From NCBI RefSeq assembly GCF_943914685.1, contig NZ_CALUCZ010000005.1, positions 36,126-100,125 of the forward strand: 64,000 bases of DNA. Direction: 5' to 3'. The notes beneath the pieces are model-generated. The model saw only the letters and a program-made list of their open reading frames with translations. It was not told the DNA's origin and did no database searches. This stretch comes from an uncultured Mobiluncus sp. GTDB lineage: Bacteria; Actinomycetota; Actinomycetes; Actinomycetales; Actinomycetaceae. Numbering within the stretch: position 1 is the stretch's first letter; each line of letters starts with the position of its first letter. Positions 44,178-51,771 of the stretch are shown here, in pieces. The translations under genes were made by a program, and so were the position numbers.

Positions 44178-44301
44178 GGGTCTCCTTGTGAATGTTGGAA
44201 CCGACTACCGTTTAACTTTAGCGATAATGGCGGCGCGCAGCGACTTAGCCATGTCATAAAGGTTCGTGTAAATGGTTAATCAGGGAATTTTTCGTTATAG
44301 A

Positions 44302-44323
44302 CTTAGGGTATCGTTATACTAAG
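44302..44323 (+). promoter_or_regulatory. Candidate promoter of the DivIVA-like gene with inverted repeat
   Basis: TATACT (44315-44320) is a good -10 about 60 bases before the gene; no convincing -35 is visible. CTTAG (44302-44306) and CTAAG (44319-44323) form an inverted repeat across it, a possible operator. GGGCA and TGCCC arms further down could form a small leader hairpin. Confidence 0.35.
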
Positions 44324-44378
44324 TTTGGCGGGGCAGGTTAATTTGCCCGTTGGTTGACGTCTTTAGGAGGACTCACAA

Positions 44379-45710
44379 GTGACCGAAGAGCAGACAGATT
44401 TTCCAATCGTGATGCGCGGGTACGACCGCGTTCAGGTTGACCTGCAGATTCAAACTTTAATGACGGCTTTGGCTGAGGCCCGCCGCGAGGTGGAAACCCT
44501 CGACGCGCGTAATGCCACCCTGGCTGGGGATTTGGGCGAAGCTCAGCGCCGTCTAAAGGAAAGCGACAAGTCGAGCTATACCGGCTTGGGCGAGCGCATC
44601 GAACAGTTGCTGCGTTCTGCTGAGGAACAGTCCACCACCGTTATTAATAAGGCGAACGCCGATGCGGAATCCCTGCTGGAAAAGACTCGTTCCAACACGC
44701 AGCGCCTGACTCAGCGCGCCGAAGCCGAAGCGGCTTCCATGCTGGCTGAGGCTCGTCGGGAGGCCGAAGAACGCACCACCCAGGCGGAAACCGAAGCGGA
44801 AACCGTACTCACCAACGCGCAGCACCGCGCTGATGAACTGGTCGCCGCGGCGGAACGTGAGGCAGCGTCCTTGCGCGCCGAAGTGAACACCCAGGTCAAC
44901 GACCTGCGTGCCACTGCTGACCGCGAAACCGAGTTGCAGCGCGCTCAAGCCGAAAAGGATTATGTCGAGGCTCGGGTTAAGGCTGAACAGGAAACCACGG
45001 CTTTGCGTAACGAAGCGGCGACTGAGATTCAAGAGCTGCGCGAAACCGCTACTGCCGAGGCCACCCAGGTCCGTGAACAGGCTCAGCAAATGGCTGAGAA
45101 ACTGTTGGCGGAAACCCGCGCCGAAGCCGACAAGATTATCTCTAACGCTCGTGCCGAGGCCGAGCGTCTGCGTGCCGAATCCGAACAGGCTCGCCAGGAC
45201 ACCGAAACTGAAATCGCCTCCGCGCGCGCGGCCGCTCGTGAAGCTGACGCACAAGCTCACGAACAGGCTCGAGCCGAAACCTCCGCGATGGTTGCCACCG
45301 CGAAGGCTCAGGTCGCTGACGCTGAGAAGCACCTCGGCGAGACCTTGCAGCGTGCCGAGCGCCTGCTGACCGATACCGACGCCGTGGTGCGTCGCCGTCA
45401 AGAGGACGCTCGTCGTACCGCCGAAGCCACCATCTCGGCGGCGGAAGTCGAAGCGCAGCAGCTGCGTGAAGCCGCTCGTGCCGAGGCCCAGGCCGAACGT
45501 GCCGCCGCGCAGCGCACGGTCGAAAAGCTGGAACGCCAGCGCGAATCCGTGGCGGCTTACCTCGACGAAATGCGTGGCCTGCTGGGGTCTCGCGCCGCCG
45601 ACGCCATCTCTGGTTTGCAGGCTCTGGAAGAGGACGAGGAAACCCGCGAGCCGGTCGAGTTGCCGGCCGACGTGGACGCTTACGCCCTGCCGGAAGATGC
45701 CAGCGAATAA
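44379..45710 (+). CDS. DivIVA-like long coiled-coil protein
   Basis: A 443-residue cytoplasmic protein. The first 40 residues include FPIVMRGYDRVQVDLQI, which resembles the membrane-curvature-sensing N-terminal segment of DivIVA/Wag31 proteins. Almost all the rest (to about residue 420) is Ala/Glu/Arg-rich heptad coiled coil with a repeating AEAE pattern. Such proteins organise polar growth or cytoskeletal filaments in actinobacteria (Wag31, Scy, FilP), but which one this resembles most cannot be told by eye. GTG start with AGGAGGACT before it. Confidence 0.8.
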   Translation: MTEEQTDFPIVMRGYDRVQVDLQIQTLMTALAEARREVETLDARNATLAGDLGEAQRRLKESDKSSYTGLGERIEQLLRSAEEQSTTVINKANADAESLLEKTRSNTQRLTQRAEAEAASMLAEARREAEERTTQAETEAETVLTNAQHRADELVAAAEREAASLRAEVNTQVNDLRATADRETELQRAQAEKDYVEARVKAEQETTALRNEAATEIQELRETATAEATQVREQAQQMAEKLLAETRAEADKIISNARAEAERLRAESEQARQDTETEIASARAAAREADAQAHEQARAETSAMVATAKAQVADAEKHLGETLQRAERLLTDTDAVVRRRQEDARRTAEATISAAEVEAQQLREAARAEAQAERAAAQRTVEKLERQRESVAAYLDEMRGLLGSRAADAISGLQALEEDEETREPVELPADVDAYALPEDASE

Positions 45711-45731
45711 ACTTTTTTCATGACACCCCCA

Positions 45732-45771
45732 AGTTTTGGCGGTCCTCCGGGGCCGCCAAAACTATATTTTT
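45732..45771 (+). terminator. Rho-independent terminator after the DivIVA-like gene
   Basis: AGTTTTGGCGG (45732-45742) pairs exactly with CCGCCAAAACT (45753-45763) around a 10-base loop, and ATATTTTTA follows. It lies 22 bases after the stop. Confidence 0.75.
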
Positions 45772-45817
45772 AGCAAAAATTGACCTAAAACCCACAACTA
45801 CCACGTAGGATAGGACT

Positions 45818-48439
45818 GTGAAAGCTATACGAAGATTTACTGTACGCTCCGTCCTTCCCGAAAATTTGAAGCCAATCGGTAACTTGGCTCAAAATCTGCG
45901 CTGGTCCTGGCACCGGCCCACCCGCGATTTCTTCGCGTCCTTAGATCCGCAAGTCTGGGAGGAAGTCGGCCATGACCCGGCGGCTTTCCTCGGTTCGGTC
46001 TCTGTGCAAAAACTGGACGAACTCTCGGCAAACCCGGACATCGTGAACCAAGCCGCGGCTTTGGAACGCGATTTGGGCGATTACCTGGAAAAGCCGCAAT
46101 GGTTCCAGTCCCAGTTCAACAATGCTGACAAGCCCAGCGCGATTGGGTATTTCTCAGCTGAATTTGGTGTGACGGCCGTTTTGCCGCAATACTCCGGCGG
46201 TTTGGGGATTCTGGCTGGCGACCACCTGAAGTCCGCCTCCGACTTGGGGGTGCCGATTATCGGTGTGGGGCTGCTTTACCAGGCCGGTTACTTCCGCCAG
46301 TCCCTGACTCGCGAGGGTTGGCAGCGTGAATCCTACCCGGTCATCGACCCGGATAATATGCCGCTGACCCTGCTGCGCGAAAACGACGGCACTCCCGCGA
46401 TGGTTGAAGTGCCGCTTCCTGACCGCCGCACTCTGTACGCACAAGTGTGGGTCGCGAAAGTCGGCCGTATCGCCCTGCTGATGATGGACTCTGACGTGGC
46501 CAAGAACGATGAGGCGGCCCGTCTGGTGACCGACCGCCTCTATGGCGGGTCGAAAGACCACCGCATGGAACAGGAACTGTTGCTGGGCGTGGGCGGGGTG
46601 AAAGCCCTGCGCGCCTACAGCCGCTTGACCGGTGCACCGACCCCCGAGGTCTATCACTGCAACGAGGGTCACGCCGGATTCATGGCGGTGGAACGTATCC
46701 GCGAGCTGATGACCGGCGAGGAACACCTCGATTTTGGCACGGCTATTGAAGCGGTGCGTTCCGGCACGCTGTTCACCACCCACACACCGGTTCCCGCCGG
46801 CATTGACCGTTTCGACCGGTCCTTGGTGCAGCGTTACTTGGCGCCGATTGAGATTCCCGGCGTGACCACCGACCAGCTACTGGCTCTCGGTGCGGAAACG
46901 TACGAGGGTGGGGATCCCAACGTGTTCAACATGGCGGTGCTGGGGTTGCGCATGGCGCGAATGGCCAACGGTGTGGCTCAACTGCACGGCAAAGTTTCGC
47001 GCGGTATGTTCCACCAGCTGTGGCCCGGATTTGATGTCTCCGAGGTGCCCATCACCTCTATCACCAACGGGGTACACGGGCCGACCTGGACCGATGGTCG
47101 TTTGGCGCAGCTGGCTCGCGGACACCAAGATCCCGGCGAACACGTCAACACCTACCGGTGGGTGCGCCCGCCGGAGGAAGGCGGTGTTAGCGATGAGGAA
47201 CTTTGGGAACTGCGTCGTGAGCTGCGCGAACAGCTGGTGCTCGACGCTCGCCGGCGGGTGCGCGAATCCTGGCTGGAGCGCGGGGCGTCCCCGGCCGAGC
47301 TGGATTGGACGAACCGAATCCTCGATCCTGACGTCTTGACCATTGGTTTTGCCCGCCGCGTGCCGACTTACAAGCGTCTGACCTTGATGATTAACAATCC
47401 GGAGCGCTTGGCGGCCATTTTGACGAACAAGGAACGCCCGGTCCAAATCATCGTGGCTGGGAAATCCCACCCGGACGACGAACAGGGCGTCAGCCTCATT
47501 CAACGCCTGGTGGCTTTCGCCGACCAGTACGATGTGCGCGACCGCATCGCTTTCTTGCCCAACTATGACATGGATATGGCCCAAACCCTGATGCCCGGCG
47601 TGGACGTGTGGCTGAACAACCCGCTGCGCCCGCTGGAGGCCTCCGGGACTTCCGGTATGAAGTGCGCTATCAACGGCGCTTTGAACCTGTCCATCTTGGA
47701 CGGCTGGTGGGACGAAATGTATGACGGCCGCAACGGCTGGGCCATCCCCACGGCTGACGGGGTCGACGACCCGGAGCGCCGCGATGCTATCGAGGCCGAG
47801 GGGCTGTATAACCTCATCGAAAACACGGTCGCGCCGCGCTTCTACGATCGAGATGAGAACGGAATTCCGCGCAACTGGATGGAAATGGTGCGCCACACGC
47901 TGGCGACGCTGGGGCCGCGCGTACAGGCGCAGCGCATGGTCAGCGAGTACGTGGAAAACCTCTACACCCCGATTGCCGCGTCCAGCCGCGTGTTGAACAG
48001 CACGGGCCATCAGGCGGCTCGTGACCTGGCGGCTTACAAGGCGCGGGTGCGTTCGAGTTGGAACCAGGTCGCGGTGAAACACGTCGGCTCCAAGGTCGGC
48101 GACGTCGCAATCGTGGGGGACAGCGCCTCGTTCTTTGCTGATGTCCAGCTGGGGAATCTGCGTCCCGAAGACGTCGAGGTGCAGCTGCTGCTGGGCCGCG
48201 TCACGACCAGCGACGACCTGTCCGGTTTCGAGGTCCTGGCGATGCAGGCGGAACACGAAGAAAACGGCGTGGTGTCCTACCGCTTGGAGACAACGCTGAA
48301 AAACGCCGGCCCGTTGGGTTACCAGGTTCGCGTGGTGCCAAACCATTCGCTGATGGCTGGCTACACCGAGCTGGGTCTGGTGACCAACGCCGAGCGCGCC
48401 GCTGATAACCCGGAGACGCACTACTTCTTCGGCAGCTAA
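45818..48439 (+). CDS. glgP: Alpha-glucan phosphorylase (GlgP, DUF3417 N-terminal type)
   Basis: An 873-residue enzyme that releases glucose-1-phosphate from alpha-1,4-glucans. The N-terminal 110 residues fit the DUF3417 region of actinobacterial phosphorylases (LAQNLRWSWHRPTRDFF), followed by YFSAEFGVT, NEGHAGFM and FTTHTPVPAGIDRF. The pyridoxal phosphate lysine is K615 in EASGTSGMKCAING. GTG start at 45818; TAGGAT ends 6 bases before it, which could serve as a -10 for a leaderless mRNA. It opens a glycogen region that also contains glgE and glgB. Confidence 0.93.
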   Translation: MKAIRRFTVRSVLPENLKPIGNLAQNLRWSWHRPTRDFFASLDPQVWEEVGHDPAAFLGSVSVQKLDELSANPDIVNQAAALERDLGDYLEKPQWFQSQFNNADKPSAIGYFSAEFGVTAVLPQYSGGLGILAGDHLKSASDLGVPIIGVGLLYQAGYFRQSLTREGWQRESYPVIDPDNMPLTLLRENDGTPAMVEVPLPDRRTLYAQVWVAKVGRIALLMMDSDVAKNDEAARLVTDRLYGGSKDHRMEQELLLGVGGVKALRAYSRLTGAPTPEVYHCNEGHAGFMAVERIRELMTGEEHLDFGTAIEAVRSGTLFTTHTPVPAGIDRFDRSLVQRYLAPIEIPGVTTDQLLALGAETYEGGDPNVFNMAVLGLRMARMANGVAQLHGKVSRGMFHQLWPGFDVSEVPITSITNGVHGPTWTDGRLAQLARGHQDPGEHVNTYRWVRPPEEGGVSDEELWELRRELREQLVLDARRRVRESWLERGASPAELDWTNRILDPDVLTIGFARRVPTYKRLTLMINNPERLAAILTNKERPVQIIVAGKSHPDDEQGVSLIQRLVAFADQYDVRDRIAFLPNYDMDMAQTLMPGVDVWLNNPLRPLEASGTSGMKCAINGALNLSILDGWWDEMYDGRNGWAIPTADGVDDPERRDAIEAEGLYNLIENTVAPRFYDRDENGIPRNWMEMVRHTLATLGPRVQAQRMVSEYVENLYTPIAASSRVLNSTGHQAARDLAAYKARVRSSWNQVAVKHVGSKVGDVAIVGDSASFFADVQLGNLRPEDVEVQLLLGRVTTSDDLSGFEVLAMQAEHEENGVVSYRLETTLKNAGPLGYQVRVVPNHSLMAGYTELGLVTNAERAADNPETHYFFGS

Positions 48440-48826
48440 GCTCGCTGGGTTTTGCCCGATTTCGCCTGGCCGGCTGGGATTTCCAGCCGGCCAGGCTTTT
48501 TCTATGGCTGCAGGCTTTGAGCCGCTGTTTGTTGGGGTGAGCGCGCGAGGTCTGGCGGCGTTCGGGGGGATGCCTCTCAGTCGCAGAAATGGGGTCCCGT
48601 TCTGTTTTTCTAAGCGGCAAAGCCGCTAAGAAAAACTACGAACACCCATATGCTCCTTCGAGGTCCCCCCTCCACCACCGCCCTCGCGTATCCAAGCGAA
48701 CGGCCTGCACTAAAAACAGCAAATAGCACCACGTAAAATCACACCAATCGGCGCGGCAATGGAACGAACGGTCAAAAATTCGTAATACTGTCAGTTAGAT
48801 GGATTGACTCGCGGAAAGGACCAGCG
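48440..48826. other. Gap between glgP and the TetR gene
   Basis: The 387 bases hold the glgP terminator (48465-48501) and an imperfect 14-bp hairpin at 48605-48635 with T and A runs inside the arms. A possible TetR promoter has TAATAC near 48783 without a clear -35. I see no credible reading frame. Confidence 0.5.
48465..48501 (+). terminator. Rho-independent terminator after glgP
   Basis: A 13-bp perfect stem (48465-48477 with 48483-48495) around GATTT is followed by CTTTTTC. It is 25 bases after the glgP stop. Confidence 0.85.
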
Positions 48827-49468
48827 GTGGGGAAACCAAATCGCGTGGAAATAGTAGGAAAACTGGCAGCGCTGTTTCAAGCGCGGGGCTACACCGGAGC
48901 TGGCATGGCCGAGATTTCGGCGACGACCGGACTGGGGCGCGGCTCGCTGTACCACCTCTTTCCCGACGGTAAAGCTCAGATGATGCGCGAGGTCCTGGTG
49001 GCCGTGGAACATGACTTTCAAGCTGCCGTGGTTACACCGCTGGAATCGGCGGACATCGCCGGAATGTTCGCGGGTATCTTGGCGTTTTTTGACCACGGTG
49101 AGAAACAGAGCCTCTGGGGCAAACTCGTTCATGACCCCGCTGCCCGCGATTTTGCCCCCGAGGTGCAGGAGCACTTCAATACGTGGCGCGCGGCGCTGAC
49201 GAAATCCCTGCTCAGCCTAGGAGTGGACCGCGGCTTGGCGGCTTCTCTGTCGGAACGTACTCTGTCCGGGGTGGAAGGTACGCTCACCCTAGCGGCCGGT
49301 TTCGATGATGCGGGCGCGCTTTCCCGCGGCTTGCGCACCATGTCTGCAGAGATCACGAACGCTATTTCAGCCGCGGGTCAATCAGCCAGAAAGCCGCCTC
49401 GTGCCAAGAAACCCGCGAGCCGAACCCCGAAAAAATCCGCTGCGAAAAAGGCTAGTAAAGCAAAGTAG
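48827..49468 (+). CDS. TetR-family regulator with histone-like C-terminal tail
   Basis: A 213-residue repressor-like protein. Residues 8-55 form the TetR helix-turn-helix (LFQARGYTGAGMAEISATTG and GRGSLYHLFPDG), and the middle is an all-helical ligand domain with LWGKLVHDP. Unusually the last 25-30 residues are a Lys/Ala/Pro tail (RKPPRAKKPASRTPKK and onward) like histone H1, which could add non-specific DNA binding. GTG start with AAAGGACC upstream. The 3' end overlaps the convergent thioredoxin-like gene by 17 bases. No target can be named. Confidence 0.85.
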   Translation: MGKPNRVEIVGKLAALFQARGYTGAGMAEISATTGLGRGSLYHLFPDGKAQMMREVLVAVEHDFQAAVVTPLESADIAGMFAGILAFFDHGEKQSLWGKLVHDPAARDFAPEVQEHFNTWRAALTKSLLSLGVDRGLAASLSERTLSGVEGTLTLAAGFDDAGALSRGLRTMSAEITNAISAAGQSARKPPRAKKPASRTPKKSAAKKASKAK

Positions 49469-50399
49469 CTAGTTTCGAGCGCATCGCCGGAACCAGCGGA
49501 TCATCGCCCAGAATCGCGAAATACTCCACCAAACGCGCCCGGGCCGCGTCGCGGTCCTCGCCGCTGGTTTCCGCCACGACCCCCAGCAGCCGGGACAGCG
49601 CCCCGGCAGCATCTCCCGCATTCATCTGGGCATCTGCGGCCTCGAGTTGCGCCGCTACCTCGCCGGTCGCGCCCTTCCCAGCCGGCTCACCGGCGGGCTC
49701 GGCCTCTGCCGAGCGCGCCTGCAACCGAATTTTCGCCAGCAGCGGCTCCACCTTGCCAGATTCACCGGGGTTGGCTTTCAGGTAGGTCTCCAAAGTCTCG
49801 ATGGCCTGGTCATATTCGCCCTGGGCCTGAAGTTTCAGCGCGGTTTCGATTTCTTCGGCCACCGTGGGTGGTGCGTCCGGGGCAGTCGCACCGGCAGCAC
49901 CGGCCCCGTCTGCAGCTCCGGCCTCGCCAGCTCCATCAGTCTGCACGCGACCCGTCACGCCTTCCTTTTCAGCCAACTCGATAACCTTGCTGACGACCTC
50001 TTGCACTGCCGAAGCGGGCAGGGCGCCGTTGAACAAAGGCGCGGGTTGCCCATTCATCAGCAGGAATACGGCGGGAATGCTTTGGACACGAAACGCTTGG
50101 CCGATGGCCGGATTTTCGTCCACGTTGACCTTTGCCAAGGCCACGCGCCCGCCCGCCTGCGCTACGGCCTTTTCCAGCACGGGACCGAGTTGACGGCACG
50201 GACCGCACCAGGGCGCCCACATATCCAAAATGAACGGGACAGTTCGTGAAAGCTCCAGGAGCTGGGCAAACGTGTCATCAGTGACATCGCGCACCAGCGG
50301 CCCCGGAATCGTTTGCGATCCAGCCGCGCCGCCCGCACCAGCTCCACCACCCTGACCAGCGGGAATATCGTGCAGTTCTTCGGGAGCTTTCATAGTCAT
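49452..50399 (-). CDS. Thioredoxin-domain protein with C-terminal TPR-like helices (YbbN/CnoX type)
   Basis: A 315-residue cytoplasmic protein. Residues 35-150 are a thioredoxin fold with the active site APWCGPCRQ and the cis-Pro loop SIPAVFLL. A Gly/Ala-rich linker (about 150-180) leads to helical repeats of the kind seen in E. coli CnoX/YbbN, a holdase that protects proteins from oxidation (QAQGEYDQAIETLETYLK, GDAAGALSRLLGVVAE). Unlike CnoX, both cysteines are kept. ATG 50399 has GAGG just upstream; ATG 50393 is an alternative. Confidence 0.87.
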   Translation of the reverse strand: MTMKAPEELHDIPAGQGGGAGAGGAAGSQTIPGPLVRDVTDDTFAQLLELSRTVPFILDMWAPWCGPCRQLGPVLEKAVAQAGGRVALAKVNVDENPAIGQAFRVQSIPAVFLLMNGQPAPLFNGALPASAVQEVVSKVIELAEKEGVTGRVQTDGAGEAGAADGAGAAGATAPDAPPTVAEEIETALKLQAQGEYDQAIETLETYLKANPGESGKVEPLLAKIRLQARSAEAEPAGEPAGKGATGEVAAQLEAADAQMNAGDAAGALSRLLGVVAETSGEDRDAARARLVEYFAILGDDPLVPAMRSKLATLLY

Positions 50400-50788
50400 G
50401 CCTCATCTTTCCTAAATCCGAGCGGCGCCAACAATGGCCGTCTGCTGATATTTAACCCGTTAAGCCGGGACTGTATCAAATCCGTTCGGGGGAAAATCGC
50501 CCAGCGCGTAAAAACTGCCCCCGATTCTGACTGCGACATCTAGGGTTGGCACGTCTGCGCCCCAAAGCCGCGATTTTTGTCACAAGTGAGGTTCTTTGGT
50601 TGGCCTTGCCGCCGCGCCTGACCGGTGTAGCCGTCCTCTCCCTCCCGGCTCCCGCTGCCCCCAAAAACCTGCCCCGACATAGCCGCGCCTAACCAAGGAA
50701 AGCCTTAGATTCGTTGAAATATCAGCGAAAACCCCGTAGTTTGAGACAGTAAACTCAGCACCGAACGGGACAACGGAGGCGACGCACC
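50400..50788. other. Gap between the divergent thioredoxin-like and VIT genes
   Basis: The 389 bases contain a TCACAAGTGAGG word near 50580 similar to the dispersed repeats, and a CTAACC...CCTTAG partial inverted repeat at 50691-50710 before the VIT gene. No convincing gene or terminator is visible. Confidence 0.4.
50691..50710. promoter_or_regulatory. Possible DtxR/IdeR-like box before the VIT gene
   Basis: On the minus strand this reads CTAAGGCTTTCCTTGGTTAG. The core AGGCTTTCCT resembles the iron-box core AGGCTAACCT with two changes. The site is about 80 bases before a metal transporter gene, which is where such control would be expected, but the match is partial. Confidence 0.25.
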
Positions 50789-51547
50789 TTGAGCGAACAG
50801 TTGAGCCAAAGCTCAGTCGAAAACTCGAGCGAAAACCCGAACGAACCCGACGCAAAACACGACAAGTCGGCGGCGACTTCCTCGCGCCTAAACTGGCTCC
50901 GAGCTGCAGTGTTAGGAGCCAATGACGGCATTGTTTCGACCGCGGGCGTGGTCGTGGGCGTGGCGGCGGCGAATCCGGAAAACACGATGGCCATTGCGAC
51001 CGCCGGCATCGCGGCTGTGGTCGCGGGGGCGCTGTCGATGGCGGCGGGCGAGTATGTCTCGGTGTCCACCCAGCGCGACACGGAAAAAGCGGTGGTGGCA
51101 AAGGAGCGCCGCCTGATTGCCGAGGACCCGGAGAAAGAATTTCAGGGCCTGGTGGAAAACTACATCGAAAAAGGCCTGACCCGCGCGACCGCGACCCTGG
51201 TCGCCCAGGAATACTCCGCCCACGATCCGGTCGAGGCCCACGTCCAGGCCCATTACGGCCTGAGTTCCGAGGAGTTCACTTCGCCCTGGGCGGCGGCGTT
51301 TTCCTCGGCGGTGTCCTTCACGGTCGGCGCGCTGGTGCCGCTGCTGGCGATTCTGCTCATCAGCGGCCCGTGGAAAATCCAAGCCACATTCGTCATGGTG
51401 ATGGTCGCGTTAGCGCTGGTCGGCTGGCTTTCGGCGTGGCGCGGCGAGGCTCCGCGGCTCCGCGCGGTCGTCCGGGTCATGGTCGGGGGCGCCCTGGCGA
51501 TGATTATCACCGGCGGGGTCGGCCACTTCTTGGGGGTCGCTGCTTAG
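50789..51547 (+). CDS. VIT1/CCC1-family iron/manganese transporter
   Basis: A 252-residue protein of the VIT family that moves Fe2+ or Mn2+ out of the cytosol. LRAAVLGANDGIVSTAGVVV and MAAGEYVSVSTQRDTEKA are the family signatures; about five membrane segments are present, three of them after a charged cytoplasmic metal-binding stretch (about residues 105-165, with many Glu). The start is TTG 50789 with GGAGG upstream; no better start is seen. Followed by three copies of a dispersed repeat. Confidence 0.9.
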   Translation: MSEQLSQSSVENSSENPNEPDAKHDKSAATSSRLNWLRAAVLGANDGIVSTAGVVVGVAAANPENTMAIATAGIAAVVAGALSMAAGEYVSVSTQRDTEKAVVAKERRLIAEDPEKEFQGLVENYIEKGLTRATATLVAQEYSAHDPVEAHVQAHYGLSSEEFTSPWAAAFSSAVSFTVGALVPLLAILLISGPWKIQATFVMVMVALALVGWLSAWRGEAPRLRAVVRVMVGGALAMIITGGVGHFLGVAA

Positions 51548-51548
51548 G

Positions 51549-51632
51549 TTCACAAGGGCGTTGCGCCGAATTTTTCTATTGGCTCACGAGGTTAGTGGGT
51601 AGGGTTTTCGCCGTTTTCACAAGCGAGTTGCG
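51549..51632 (+). repeat. Dispersed repeats after the VIT gene
   Basis: TTCACAAGGGCGTTGCG (51549-51565), a degenerate CTCACGAGGTTAGTG (51583-51597) and TTCACAAGCGAGTTGCG (51616-51632) share the same word in the 224-base gap before glgE. The spacings are about 34 and 33 bases. Confidence 0.55.
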
Positions 51633-51771
51633 CTGGGTTTCCTCTAGTGCCCGTTTTCTCTGGGTGCCGGTTCGTTGGTTGGGCCCGAGTGCTACCTCGG
51701 GCTTTACTAAAGCTGTAAATATCCCGCACTCATGGATTATAAATTCTGTGGTTATGCTTTAAGATTTAGAC

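Noticed and set aside
48605..48635. Hairpin with T run before and A run after, considered as a terminator
   Set aside because: The runs are on the wrong sides for termination in either direction and the stem has a mismatch.
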